Source of the DNA: Lachnospiraceae bacterium
GTDB lineage: Bacteria > Bacillota > Clostridia > Lachnospirales > Lachnospiraceae
Length of the DNA stretch: 34,009 bases
Assembly (NCBI GenBank): GCA_017625255.1
Contig: JAGALK010000031.1
Span: 1-34,009 of the forward strand
Direction of reading: 5' to 3'
Under the pieces are notes generated by a model, which saw only the letters and a list, made by a program, of their open reading frames with translations, ran no database searches and had not been told where the DNA came from. Positions within the stretch are counted from its first letter, which is position 1, and every line of letters starts with the position of its first letter. Of this stretch, positions 13,655 to 22,628 are shown in pieces. The translations under genes and the position numbers were made by a program.

Positions 13655-14782
13655 TTATAACATCTCTTTAAGTTCTGCCAACTTTTCTTCTAAATCCGCT
13701 ATTGCATAACGCACATATTCCTTATCTTCCACAACATAACTGCTTTTCATAACCTGCTTTAATGAATTAGATAAATTTTTCAAATGTGCATCAATCACAA
13801 TCTTATTAGAAGATTTTGTTTCAATGTCTGTCACAAGAGAAGATATTGAGTTAGACAATAAACTGTCCGTTTCGTCTTCTTTTTTAAGTTCATCAGTTTC
13901 TTCTTCATATTCTTCATCTGCGATGCCAAAATTTTCGGGAGTAGGCACCGATACAGATATGGGAACCGAAGGTGTTTCCGCAACCTTTACTTCAATCTGT
14001 TCTTCTTTTTTGCTTTCTTTGGTTTCGTATTTTCTCAAAATACCTTGTAACGCACCTTTTGATATAGGTTCCGGCGTTCCGTCTTCGGATAATGTCAAAG
14101 AAATTGCTGTTTTAATTTCTTCTGCAATCTGCAACTGGATTTCCTTGCTTTCTCCCGCAACAGTCTGCATTACACTCCACGGCACTAATCTCTTTTCTAC
14201 TAATTCCTGCAATTCGGGAATAAGAGATAATAATTTAAGATAGCGAAATACATTTGCTTTCTTATAGCCGAAATCATGTGCAACCTGCTCAACAACATTT
14301 ACAGACATTTTTTTCTTACTGTTTTCGCCGTCAATATCATTTTCCATTTGGATAGTCTGCTTATGGTACTCCATTGCTCTCGCCCAGTCCATAGGTGTCA
14401 TATCTCGGTTATTGATATTGGAAAAAATCAATTTACGACGCACTTTTGCTTCTTCCGCAGGCATCTCTACTACAACAGCGGGTACAGTCTTCCAACCCAA
14501 AGAACGAACTGCTCTTGTTCTTCTGTGTCCGGCAGATAATTCATATCTTCCGTCGGGTTTCTGATATACTTCTACCACGCCGAAGAAACCTTCATTTTTA
14601 ATGGTTTCTGCTAATCTCTCAATATCTTCCATATTGAAAATTTCGGCATTATCGGGGTTTTCATCAATCAAATTCAAGTCCAAGTCAATCGTGGGACGGG
14701 AATTAGCCTGCGTAACTGCTTTTTTCTGAATACTCTTTAACATATCAGCATTGGGGGATTTATTGGGATTAAATTTAGCCAT
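13655..14782 (-). CDS. parB: ParB-family partition protein
   Basis: The product is 375 aa. The N-terminal ParB/Noc nuclease-like (CTPase) domain contains IDENPDNAEIF, then the signature GHRRTRA (85-91), in which the paired arginines match the CTP-binding GxRRxxA box. A helix-turn-helix region around 165-190 (VAHDFGYKKANVFRYLKLL) should bind a centromere site. The C-terminal part is a low-complexity acidic linker plus a helical end suited to dimerisation. It overlaps parA by eight bases, and its ribosome site AGGAGA lies inside parA. It should load on parS-like sites and drive segregation with ParA. No canonical parS was identified in the window. Confidence 0.9.
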   Translation of the reverse strand: MAKFNPNKSPNADMLKSIQKKAVTQANSRPTIDLDLNLIDENPDNAEIFNMEDIERLAETIKNEGFFGVVEVYQKPDGRYELSAGHRRTRAVRSLGWKTVPAVVVEMPAEEAKVRRKLIFSNINNRDMTPMDWARAMEYHKQTIQMENDIDGENSKKKMSVNVVEQVAHDFGYKKANVFRYLKLLSLIPELQELVEKRLVPWSVMQTVAGESKEIQLQIAEEIKTAISLTLSEDGTPEPISKGALQGILRKYETKESKKEEQIEVKVAETPSVPISVSVPTPENFGIADEEYEEETDELKKEDETDSLLSNSISSLVTDIETKSSNKIVIDAHLKNLSNSLKQVMKSSYVVEDKEYVRYAIADLEEKLAELKEML

Positions 14783-15575
14783 TCTTTCGCATCTCCTTCA
14801 TCATAATTTTCTTTTCAATCTCTTTGGATAAGTCTTCATACTGGGTAACGATAGGATTACTTCCAGTATAGTAAGGAAGCGGTGTTCCGGTAAAGCGTGC
14901 CTGCTCTACAATACTGCCCGCTTTAATACTGTGATTAAACACCAAATCTTCCATATTTTCTCTTGCAGAAGCCAAGATCATTTTCTGCACGGCTCTCTGA
15001 TGAATAACATTATTAAAGAGAATACCTAAAATTTCAAGGTGGGTATTAAGTCCCTGCTCTCTAATCTGCGAAATGTGGTCCATAAGGTAATTAAAGCCTG
15101 CCAAACTGTCCGTATCTGCCATAGCGGGAACAATTACGAAATCAGATGCAATCAATGCCGATAAAGCTACGCCGTTTAAGTGAGGCGGTAAATCGAAGAA
15201 ACAATAATCATACTCACTCTCTAACGGCTCTAACACTTTGGAAACCGCCTTGTAATCATCTAATTCCATAACATCAATATCTAACGCAGAAGGAATAACA
15301 TACAAATCTCTTTCATCAAGCCCGCCGGGAGTATTTTTATATACTCTCTCAATTACATCTTTCACGGGGATATTATCTTCTATTACATCTTTCAGACTAT
15401 ATCCTTTTCTGTCCGGCGTATATGTAAGCAGATATTCCGTAGCTGTGGTCTGGCTATCACAATCTACAATCAATATCTTTTTTCTTCTGTGTTTTTCAAA
15501 TGTGGCAGATAAATTTACAACTGATGTTGTTTTACCCGTACCACCCTTACGGTTAAAAAAAGCTATCTTTTTCAT
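14775..15575 (-). CDS. parA: ParA-family partition ATPase
   Basis: The product is 266 aa. It has the deviant Walker A box KGGTGKTT (residues 10-17) with the signature lysine at position 10, the A' box VDCDSQTTAT (about 37-46), and a Walker B strand CFFDLPPHL. There is no N-terminal DNA-binding domain, so it is of the small type (Ib/Soj-like). The family forms ATP-dependent patterns on the nucleoid and moves ParB-bound DNA. It is the first gene of a two-gene operon with parB and has a promoter at 15649-15621. The length and start (AGGTAACTT before the ATG) are normal. Confidence 0.93.
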   Translation of the reverse strand: MKKIAFFNRKGGTGKTTSVVNLSATFEKHRRKKILIVDCDSQTTATEYLLTYTPDRKGYSLKDVIEDNIPVKDVIERVYKNTPGGLDERDLYVIPSALDIDVMELDDYKAVSKVLEPLESEYDYCFFDLPPHLNGVALSALIASDFVIVPAMADTDSLAGFNYLMDHISQIREQGLNTHLEILGILFNNVIHQRAVQKMILASARENMEDLVFNHSIKAGSIVEQARFTGTPLPYYTGSNPIVTQYEDLSKEIEKKIMMKEMRKNG

Positions 15576-15620
15576 AAGTTACCTTTCTTAATTCAAAAAC
15601 TTACTATTTGCTACCGTTTT

Positions 15621-15649
15621 AGTATAAAGTAAAAATCCTTAAAATGCAA
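15621..15649 (-). promoter_or_regulatory. parAB promoter
   Basis: On the minus strand: TTGCAT (15649-15644), 17 bases, TATACT (15626-15621). The 100 bases further upstream are very A/T-rich and hold the palindromes ACAAAA...TTTTGT near 15656-15678 and TTTGT A ACAAA near 15691-15703. These could be operator or centromere sites, but no clear iteron array is seen. Confidence 0.65.
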
Positions 15650-15746
15650 ATAATTACAAAAATTATAAAAATTTTGTGAAATACTGTTTATTTTGTAACA
15701 AATCGTATTTCCGTTGCCATAAACACTCTTTAACTTTTCTAAATAT

Positions 15747-15780
15747 TTGCTTTTTTAAAATGATAAATGTATAATATACA
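15747..15780 (+). promoter_or_regulatory. parM-like operon promoter with palindrome
   Basis: TTGCTT (15747-15752), 17 bases, TATAAT (15770-15775). The -10 box is the centre of the palindrome TGTATA A TATACA (15768-15780), followed by a further TATACA. ParR-type proteins often bind at their own promoter, so this may be operator and part of the centromere. Confidence 0.65.
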
Positions 15781-15812
15781 TATACAAACAATTTAAGGAG
15801 GCTTTAAGAAGT

Positions 15813-16778
15813 ATGAGCAAATTAAGATTTAAGGTTGGTATTGATGTAGGAAACTACGACACCAAAACACAGCACACAAGCACACCCTCTTCCTATAAGA
15901 GTTATGAAAAGAGAAATTTAATGCTGGACGAATATGTGTGCTACAAGGGAATGTACTACTCTCCCACAAACGAAAGAAACAATCAGCAGGTAGATAAGAC
16001 CAAAGATAATTACTGCTTGATTATTTCCCTTTTTGCAGTTGCAAAGGAAATCTTATTCCAGTTAAGACAGAAATATCCCCATGCAACAGATGTAGAATTG
16101 CAGGGATATATTGAACAGATTGAAGAATTAAGCATTGGTGTAGGTCTTCCCGCCGGATATTTCTCGCAGTTAGCAGAAAGCACAAGAAATCTGTACTTGA
16201 AAGAATGGGAAAACGGATTTGAATTTGAATATTGTGGCTTCACTTTTAAGCATAAGCTGGTTACTTGTGCGGTATTACCGCAGGATTTTACGGCGGTTGC
16301 TTGGAACGATAACATTTCAACCATTAAGGATTTTTCAAAGTATATCATTGTCGGTATTGGTGGCGGTACAGCAGATGCTATTCCCGTAGAAAATGGAACA
16401 CCGCAGGTTAATGACTGTATCAGTATCACAAAGGGAACAACCGTTATGTTCTCCGAAATCATCAAGACAATTCAGCACGAAACCGCAAAGACAATGGAAT
16501 ATTCTGTGGTAGAAGCTGTATTATTAGGCAAGCCCACTATCGTAGACGATGCAAGAAAAGCCCGCATCAAGAAACTTGCAGAAGAATTTGCCGACAAGTT
16601 GGTTGACGATTTCATTCATAATGGATTGCATTTTTCTGATAATCCCGTAGTATTCATCGGTGGCGGTGCGTTGCTTATGAGAAAAGCATTGGAAAAGAAC
16701 CCTAACTTTGTAAAGGTTGAGTTTGTAGAAGATGTAAACGCAAACGCAAAGTATTTTGCCGTTTTCTGCTCACAGTAA
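15813..16778 (+). CDS. ParM/Alp-type actin-like ATPase
   Basis: The product is 321 aa, normal for the family. Actin-fold signatures are present: phosphate 1 motif GIDVGNYDTKT (9-19), phosphate 2 motif VGIGGGTADAI (180-190) and adenosine motif VVFIGGGALLMRKA (279-292). This places it with plasmid ParM/StbA and related Alp proteins, which polymerise to push or pull plasmid copies apart. AAGGAGG is placed well before the ATG. The gene 16796, 17 bases downstream, has the properties of the ParR adaptor. It is divergent from parAB, so the element carries two complete segregation systems side by side. Confidence 0.88.
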   Translation: MSKLRFKVGIDVGNYDTKTQHTSTPSSYKSYEKRNLMLDEYVCYKGMYYSPTNERNNQQVDKTKDNYCLIISLFAVAKEILFQLRQKYPHATDVELQGYIEQIEELSIGVGLPAGYFSQLAESTRNLYLKEWENGFEFEYCGFTFKHKLVTCAVLPQDFTAVAWNDNISTIKDFSKYIIVGIGGGTADAIPVENGTPQVNDCISITKGTTVMFSEIIKTIQHETAKTMEYSVVEAVLLGKPTIVDDARKARIKKLAEEFADKLVDDFIHNGLHFSDNPVVFIGGGALLMRKALEKNPNFVKVEFVEDVNANAKYFAVFCSQ

Positions 16779-16795
16779 AAGGCAGGTGGTAATTT

Positions 16796-17278
16796 ATGGA
16801 AGACAAGGTAAGAATACAGTTAAGCTACGATCCTACGGACGATATGACGCAAAGGGCGGTAATTATGCTCGAAAGTGCAATGCGAAGCAAGTCACAGCTG
16901 GTAGCCCTTGCCTTATGTGAATTTGCAGAAAAATATGGGTTTCAGATTGATAGTACGGAAGAAATTAAGACCGTTATTAAGAATTATGATTATTTAAGCA
17001 GGGCTATGGATATAGGAAAGCCGACAGAAAGAATGGGTTTACCCACTCCTACTCCTACTTATCAGAAAAAAGAAAAACCGAAAAGAACAAAGCCTGCGGA
17101 AAAGGCACAGAGTATCAAAATGATACCTTGTGAAGTTCCTTCTGCAAAGGAAGATGTGGTAACAGATACCACAACGGAAACCAAAACAGCGTCAGATTTA
17201 GGATTTGAGGAAGATATTGTCGTATCAGAAAAGGCAATGCAGTCAATGAATAATGTCCTTGCGATGTTCGGCGGTTGA
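16796..17278 (+). CDS. ParR-like centromere-binding protein
   Basis: The product is 160 aa. The N-terminal 50 residues (VRIQLSYDPTDDMTQRAVIM, then KSQLVALALCEFAEKYG) fit a ribbon-helix-helix fold: one strand and two helices. The middle is a Pro/Lys/Thr-rich linker and the C-terminus is acidic with a short hydrophobic helix (AMQSMNNVLAMFGG) that could cap the actin-like filament. This layout and its place directly after the parM-like gene indicate a type II partition adaptor. The sequence match itself is weak, as is usual for ParR. The likely binding site is the palindrome-rich promoter at 15768. Confidence 0.7.
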   Translation: MEDKVRIQLSYDPTDDMTQRAVIMLESAMRSKSQLVALALCEFAEKYGFQIDSTEEIKTVIKNYDYLSRAMDIGKPTERMGLPTPTPTYQKKEKPKRTKPAEKAQSIKMIPCEVPSAKEDVVTDTTTETKTASDLGFEEDIVVSEKAMQSMNNVLAMFGG

Positions 17279-17319
17279 TAAATAAGCAAAAAATTACGAT
17301 TTTATACTATTTTAAACAT

Positions 17320-17376
17320 TTACAAATCTAAAAAAGTATACTATACTTAAACATTATAAGAGTATAGTATACTTTT
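17320..17376 (+). promoter_or_regulatory. Inverted repeat and promoter before the transfer genes
   Basis: A perfect 16-bp inverted repeat (17332-17347 and 17361-17376) encloses 13 bases. Each arm holds AGTATANTATACT (17335-17347 and 17361-17373), itself a palindrome. A promoter TTACAA (17320-17325), 16 bases, TATACT (17342-17347) overlaps the left arm. As RNA the large stem followed by TTTTATTTTAG could also end parMR transcription. A combined terminator, operator and promoter is the simplest reading. Confidence 0.6.
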
Positions 17377-17419
17377 ATTTTAGTTCAGCCTAATTTTTAA
17401 CCTTGAAAGGAGTAAAATT

Positions 17420-17911
17420 ATGAAAAACACAAAACTGAATAAGAGAAAAAATGTCTTTGTGATGTTTGCACTTATGCTTATGTTTGCTCTCACAATGACA
17501 ACTGTTGTATCTGCTGGTATTACGCCTGCGTATGCAAACGAAGGTGGAGAAGGTGCGGAAACACCCGACACTGCTGTTGACGCAGTAACAGGTGCATTAA
17601 CCGGAGGGACAGATAATTCTGCTGGTAATTCTGGCGGGGGCAGTGACTATTCCCTTGATACATTGGAAAAAAACGCAGAAGATGCTATTAGCGATGTGCA
17701 AGATTTTCTTGTTAAAATTAGTTTCGCATTATTTCCGGTTGCTTTAATTGTTGGCTTATTAGCATTATTCTTTACCCACGACGAGCGTAAAATCTCACTC
17801 ACTGTCAAAATATGTGGGACTATTCTCGTAGTGACAGCACTTATTATCTTTATCAACGGCGGTCACGCACTTAATCTTGTAAAAGAATTTACGGAAAACG
17901 CATTTAAGTAA
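17420..17911 (+). CDS. VirB2/TrbC-like pilin
   Basis: The product is 163 aa. A long signal peptide covers residues 1 to about 40 and ends PAYA, with cleavage expected before NEGGEG. A Gly/Ser/Thr/Asn-rich spacer follows. Two membrane helices (about 97-114 and 126-146) are separated by a short charged loop with HDERK. Small exported proteins with two membrane helices directly before a VirB6-like gene are typical VirB2-type pilin or channel subunits of Gram-positive type IV secretion systems. AAAGGAG lies before the ATG. A strong stem-loop follows at 17928, which may raise pilin mRNA relative to the downstream genes. Confidence 0.65.
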   Translation: MKNTKLNKRKNVFVMFALMLMFALTMTTVVSAGITPAYANEGGEGAETPDTAVDAVTGALTGGTDNSAGNSGGGSDYSLDTLEKNAEDAISDVQDFLVKISFALFPVALIVGLLALFFTHDERKISLTVKICGTILVVTALIIFINGGHALNLVKEFTENAFK

Positions 17912-17927
17912 AAAAAGAAAAAAAATG

Positions 17928-17956
17928 ATACAACCCCGAAAATATCGGGGTTGTAT
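17928..17956 (+). other. Intercistronic 12-bp stem-loop
   Basis: ATACAACCCCGA (17928-17939) pairs perfectly with TCGGGGTTGTAT (17945-17956) around AAATA. No T-run follows, so it is not a classic terminator. It sits between the pilin gene and the channel gene and could protect the 3' end of the pilin mRNA. Confidence 0.7.
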
Positions 17957-17988
17957 TACTAATTAGGGAACTTTAAGGGGGAAACATT

Positions 17989-20151
17989 ATGTACGCCAAA
18001 CCTTTTCAATCTATGGATAAAAACAAATTACGCATAGTGGCATTTATACTGTGTATTATTTTTGCTACTTCTGTTTTTATCCCTGCTTACGCAGATACTA
18101 CCGATGAAAATGAATATGAAATGTCAGAAGATTATGGAAGCGATGAAGACGAAGGCTATGTAACAGACGCAATTCTTGTAGGTATAGGGCATTATATTGT
18201 AGATGCGGTAGGTTTTGCAGGAGAATTATTTATAAAATTATTGACAGTATCATTTTCTCCGTCAATAAATCCTTTGCTCAACATAGAACAAGGGCTTTCC
18301 TTTTCCACACCCATAGCAGATGATGTCTATTACGACGGTGCATCTATCGACAACTCTTTTACCATTATGGCAATATGGGAATTTGCCTTTATGTTCGGAA
18401 ACATTACTTGTACTCTTCTTATGTTTTTCTATCTTTTTATGTGTTTGGTAGGTCAGCAGGAACAGATCAGAGATACTCCGTTTATGTTACTCGTTAAATA
18501 TGTGGTATCTTTATTCTTGATTTATATGTCAAAATATTGCATTACTGCATTTATTGATTTCTTTAACGATATGTGGACTAATCTCGTCTTGACAAAAGAC
18601 ATAACAACACCCGAAACATATACTGCGTTTTTACCGATATGGTGGGAAAACGGAGATTTTGAGGACGGAAATCTTGTGGTTTTCGGTATGAAGGTATTGT
18701 CACACGGCGGTACCAAAATGTCCTTATTGGCTTTATTAGGTTCTTCATCGGTTATGACTGGTGGGGCAACAACACCGCTATTTATCGGAATTGTCTGCAT
18801 AGTTTTATTTTTCGCACTCTATTTCGGCTGGAAAATCATAAAAGAATTTATGAAATTATTACTGGAAGTGGTGGAAAGATACTTCGTATTGTTCATATTG
18901 TTGGCTTTCTTCCCTGCCGTTGCAAGCACTCTTGTATCTAATAATTCAAAGAAAATATTTTACGCCTATATAAAGATGTTGTATTCACAGGGCTTTTTAT
19001 TGCTTATCAACACTGTTTTTATGGCTATCTTTTTTAAAATCCTATTAGCAGGTGGTTGGGGTGCTGGTCTAATCAACTACATTGGTGCTTTGGCATTTTT
19101 ACGCATCTGCCAAAGAATAGACGCATATATGGCACAGCTAGGTATCAACATCGTACAGACTGGTGGCGGTCTTATGAGTGCTTGTGGTAGCGTCTTTGGT
19201 GGGGCTTTGGCTGGAATGAGTGCGTTGCGTGGTGCCGACAGAACAAGAAAAAATGTTGGTGCTTCATTGATGCAGAAAGCAGTTACTTCCGGCAATGCAG
19301 GAATGTATGATTTAGGAAAGAAAATCGGAACAAGTGGCTCTGATATTATGACCGGAAACACAACAAGTTTCAAAGACAATATGGCTACCTACGAAAAGGA
19401 AAGAAATAATTATTTGAACAATAATTATGGCGGTACGCCTATGAACATAACAAACGAGGTAAAACAAAATACCTTATCAGCACAACAAAGAGAGGCTTAC
19501 GACAAATTACATAAAGAAAATCCTACTCTCCATAAATCCGCAAAAGATATTGAAAACGCTAATATTGCAAACGCTGTCGGCGATAAGCTGGGATTTACAC
19601 CAGAACAAAAAGAGGCACTTGCAAATTCAGACATGAACTTAAAAGATGTCAAAGGCGTGGATATTCGAGGAAACAACTACGGTTTTGTTGATGAAAACGG
19701 CAACAATATCGGTATGATGAATGTAAAAGATAAATCAACATTGAAATCTGACAGAGCCTTCCACGACAATGATGATTATGCAAGAGAACAAGTCGGTTCT
19801 ATGCTCGAAAGTAAAGCTGGTAAGCAGGCGATTGCAGACGAACTCGGCATAAGCGGTGTAGACGGAAGACATATCGGAGAAATAAAACCGATTACGGATA
19901 AGGATATGCCTATAAGAACAGAAGGCAGTGCAAGGTATCTTCCTTACCAAGTACAGGTTCAAAACGCTAATGGTATGCCTCCCGAAAATCACATTGTATG
20001 GACGAAAGTTAATGACGGTTCCGACATTTCTGCATACAATGAAAAGAAAATTACTTCAAAAGAAACAAATGACGGTAAATCTGTTATTGATTTATTAAGT
20101 ATTAAGAAACAAGTAGTAAAACTTCCCGAAGGAAGTGGTAAGCCAGAATAA
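17989..20151 (+). CDS. VirB6/TrbL-like conjugation channel membrane protein
   Basis: The product is 720 aa. An N-terminal signal-like helix (about 15-36, ending PAYADT) is followed by an acidic stretch. There are at least six membrane segments near residues 128-155, 166-188, 263-285, 296-316, 333-355 and 358-375. A Gly-rich turn (TGGGLMSACGSVFGG, about 391-405) precedes a hydrophilic tail of about 300 residues, mainly helical and Asn/Lys-rich. A polytopic N-terminal part with a long soluble tail is the usual shape of VirB6/TrbL proteins in Gram-positive conjugation systems. It probably forms the inner channel with VirB3/VirB4-type proteins that are not in this window. AAGGGGG precedes the ATG. 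Confidence 0.75.
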   Translation: MYAKPFQSMDKNKLRIVAFILCIIFATSVFIPAYADTTDENEYEMSEDYGSDEDEGYVTDAILVGIGHYIVDAVGFAGELFIKLLTVSFSPSINPLLNIEQGLSFSTPIADDVYYDGASIDNSFTIMAIWEFAFMFGNITCTLLMFFYLFMCLVGQQEQIRDTPFMLLVKYVVSLFLIYMSKYCITAFIDFFNDMWTNLVLTKDITTPETYTAFLPIWWENGDFEDGNLVVFGMKVLSHGGTKMSLLALLGSSSVMTGGATTPLFIGIVCIVLFFALYFGWKIIKEFMKLLLEVVERYFVLFILLAFFPAVASTLVSNNSKKIFYAYIKMLYSQGFLLLINTVFMAIFFKILLAGGWGAGLINYIGALAFLRICQRIDAYMAQLGINIVQTGGGLMSACGSVFGGALAGMSALRGADRTRKNVGASLMQKAVTSGNAGMYDLGKKIGTSGSDIMTGNTTSFKDNMATYEKERNNYLNNNYGGTPMNITNEVKQNTLSAQQREAYDKLHKENPTLHKSAKDIENANIANAVGDKLGFTPEQKEALANSDMNLKDVKGVDIRGNNYGFVDENGNNIGMMNVKDKSTLKSDRAFHDNDDYAREQVGSMLESKAGKQAIADELGISGVDGRHIGEIKPITDKDMPIRTEGSARYLPYQVQVQNANGMPPENHIVWTKVNDGSDISAYNEKKITSKETNDGKSVIDLLSIKKQVVKLPEGSGKPE

Positions 20152-20167
20152 AAGGCAGGGATAGACT

Positions 20168-22612
20168 ATGAGTAATGATTACGAAGAGAATAATCAACAA
20201 AGCGTAGTACAAGATGCAGGCGACATATACCGTAATACCAAAGATGCTTATAAATTAGCTGATAAAGCCGTACATAAGTACGAAGACTATAAAAATAAGC
20301 AGGCAGAAGCGAAAAACAATGCAGACAAACCGCAGGGAAAAGACATAACGCCCCAAAATCAAGGACAAAATAATACTCCCAAAGGTGCCGATATAGGTAA
20401 TAAACCTGCCGGAACCACATCTCCACCGCAAGGAACTCCCGTTAATGCTTCGGCAACGGGAAACACTATTGGTTCCGGGGCAAACGCTACCGCCACTGGT
20501 GCAGGTGCTACCACTACTGGGGCAGGGGCTACCGCTACTGGTGCTACCGCCACTGGTGCAGGTGCTACCGCTACTGGCGCAGGTGCTACCGCCACAGGTG
20601 TAGGTGCTTCTGCCACTGGTGCGGGAGTTACGGGAACAGTTGCAGTAGCGTCCGGCATACCAACAGCGGGTGTAGGTACGATTGTTACACTCGCAGTAGC
20701 CGGAACCGTAGCTGTTGCGACTGCGGGACTTGCAGTTGCAAAAAAAATAGGTAGAGAAGCCGATGAAATAGTAGACCGCAAGCCCGGAAAAGGCATAGGC
20801 GGTTTTGCAGGGTTACTAATCGTTCTGATTGGTGTGATAATATTTTCGTCTGTTGCACTCTTCACTCCCGTTGCGGGATTTGCAGGCTTGGTAGCTGATA
20901 TGAAAGACGGAGTAACAACATTTTTTGTCAGCCATACAGAAAAAGCAGAGTTTTTCGCCGAATTATTCGATGAAGAAGAATATGATGTGGAACTTCACAG
21001 AGAAGTAAACAGCCAAAAGGGTGTAGATGCTCAAAATGTGGAAGTATACAAGGCTATTACGGATAAAGCGATAGAAAAATCTTTTTCCTACTATATGTGG
21101 AATGTGTTACTGGAACCCGATAAGGTTATGCTTACCATTTTTGACAAAATTGGGGTTTCGAGATACAGCAGTGAAGCATCAATCGCTTACTATCTTAATC
21201 AACCTTATCCCTACTCTCTCATTAAAAGCGACGGCTCATATTATACAATCGGCGATTATTTAACCGGGGCAATTCCCGAAGAAGACTTAAATAATGACTT
21301 AAATTACGCCGAAATCCTTGCCGTATACTGTCAGAATGAAGATAATATATATACTTCTATCTCTTACGATGATTTTTACAACTTCATTGTGCAGGAGTAT
21401 AACAGTAATTTCCTTTATGAATTGGAATTAAGCGATACTCCGCAATGGTATTACATAGATGCAGAAGGCGTTATGGTACTTTGCGATGATGAAGAAGAGG
21501 CAAAAGCTGGTGCAGAAGAAGCCGAAGCGGAACGGGAAGAAGCCGAAGAAGAGGAAGAAGATGATGATGAAGACAGTGATGAAGACAGCGAAGAAGAAAG
21601 TGAAGAAGAAAGCGAAATTGACAGCTGGGGATATTTTTTTGAAGTAAAAGTTATGCCCTACGGTCTGAATGAACTATACCATATCGCTGATGTAGACATG
21701 GACGCAATTAACTATGCCACTCTCTCCATTACAAACAGAGATATGTTGAATGAAAATGAAAAGTGGTTAAGGGCTTACTTGGGAAATTCCGTAGATTTAG
21801 GTCCGTCGTATGCAGACGAAAGAACTTATAGAAGTGTGTGCTACAACTGCTATACAGATCAAGGCGAAAGGGCAACCGGAAGAAGTCTAAATCAATATCT
21901 CGAAAACTCGGTCACCACAAACTTTATCGCTGGTCTTCTGCCCGAATATAGCGGTGGAAGTTATGATGATTACGAAAAAATTGAAATTGATTTAGATGTT
22001 AGTGATACACACATAATAAATATGCCAGCCCATATCCTACAAGGTAATTACAAAACAAAGCGTGGAAATGGCGGGGACAACGGAAACGCAACCATATCTT
22101 CATCGGGTTGCATAGATTGCTGTTACGCAATGTGTGCAATGTATTATAATGGATATACCGAACCAAGTACATATATGCCCCAAATATCCAAAGAAGTATC
22201 AGAAGGCGGGTATGTAATAGGCGAAAGTTTTGACGGAGCAACTTTTTCGACAGACAATAATATGATTGTGACACGCATAAATAAATCAAAACTTGACAAC
22301 ACCGATTTTACTAATATTATAAATAATATAAACTGTGGTTATCCGGTAATAATAAGCATCGAAGGACGCTGGGAAGATGATGAAGGATATGTACTTCATC
22401 AATCACATAGAACACACTTTATCGTTTTGATTGGATATACTACGGATAGATTTATTGTTTATGATCCGGGAAGTCAAGGAACAACAAACTACGGAATACC
22501 TTTTACGGCATTAGACAATGTAAAATGGTGTTCTTACCGCACTACTGCACCCGCAAATGCAGATTTTGTTCCTTCGTGGAAAATGCACCCAGATAATCCA
22601 TTTGGCAGATAG
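20168..22612 (+). CDS. Membrane-anchored C39-like peptidase of the transfer region
   Basis: The product is 814 aa. The N-terminal 90 residues are hydrophilic. A low-complexity repeat of Gly, Ala and Thr spans 106-154. Hydrophobic segments lie near 168-192 and 211-240, followed by a large external region with an acidic Glu/Asp block (440-483). The C-terminal 170 residues look like a papain-fold C39_2 peptidase: Cys648 in SSGCIDCCYAM, His750 in HFIVLIGY and Asp766 in VYDPGSQG. In Gram-positive transfer systems this position is normally held by a VirB1-like wall hydrolase (SLT plus NlpC/P60 or CHAP). Here a C39-like domain may open the cell wall cross-bridge, or cut an exported protein. Activity is inferred from the triad only. 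Confidence 0.75.
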   Translation: MSNDYEENNQQSVVQDAGDIYRNTKDAYKLADKAVHKYEDYKNKQAEAKNNADKPQGKDITPQNQGQNNTPKGADIGNKPAGTTSPPQGTPVNASATGNTIGSGANATATGAGATTTGAGATATGATATGAGATATGAGATATGVGASATGAGVTGTVAVASGIPTAGVGTIVTLAVAGTVAVATAGLAVAKKIGREADEIVDRKPGKGIGGFAGLLIVLIGVIIFSSVALFTPVAGFAGLVADMKDGVTTFFVSHTEKAEFFAELFDEEEYDVELHREVNSQKGVDAQNVEVYKAITDKAIEKSFSYYMWNVLLEPDKVMLTIFDKIGVSRYSSEASIAYYLNQPYPYSLIKSDGSYYTIGDYLTGAIPEEDLNNDLNYAEILAVYCQNEDNIYTSISYDDFYNFIVQEYNSNFLYELELSDTPQWYYIDAEGVMVLCDDEEEAKAGAEEAEAEREEAEEEEEDDDEDSDEDSEEESEEESEIDSWGYFFEVKVMPYGLNELYHIADVDMDAINYATLSITNRDMLNENEKWLRAYLGNSVDLGPSYADERTYRSVCYNCYTDQGERATGRSLNQYLENSVTTNFIAGLLPEYSGGSYDDYEKIEIDLDVSDTHIINMPAHILQGNYKTKRGNGGDNGNATISSSGCIDCCYAMCAMYYNGYTEPSTYMPQISKEVSEGGYVIGESFDGATFSTDNNMIVTRINKSKLDNTDFTNIINNINCGYPVIISIEGRWEDDEGYVLHQSHRTHFIVLIGYTTDRFIVYDPGSQGTTNYGIPFTALDNVKWCSYRTTAPANADFVPSWKMHPDNPFGR
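20485..20630 (+). repeat. In-frame short tandem repeat, Gly-Ala-Thr coding
   Basis: Imperfect copies of GGTGCTACCGCCACT with optional GGTGCA extension repeat about nine times within the gene at 20168. The peptide is a run of ATATG and AG units (residues 106-154). The unit is a multiple of three, so copy-number change would lengthen the linker without a frameshift. Confidence 0.8.
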
Positions 22613-22628
22613 AAAGGAAAATAGAGAA

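Noticed and set aside
15576..15812. Replication origin with iterons in the partition intergenic region
   Set aside because: The region is A/T-rich with short palindromes, but I found no regular direct repeats or DnaA-box cluster and no replication initiator gene nearby.
20485..20630. CRISPR-like array
   Set aside because: The repeats are in-frame, back to back and without unique spacers; they encode a Gly-Ala-Thr linker.
20359..20865. 168-codon minus-strand ORF rich in Ala, Pro and Val
   Set aside because: It is the reverse reading of the Gly-Ala-Thr repeat in the gene at 20168; it has no start signal and its composition is explained by the repeat.
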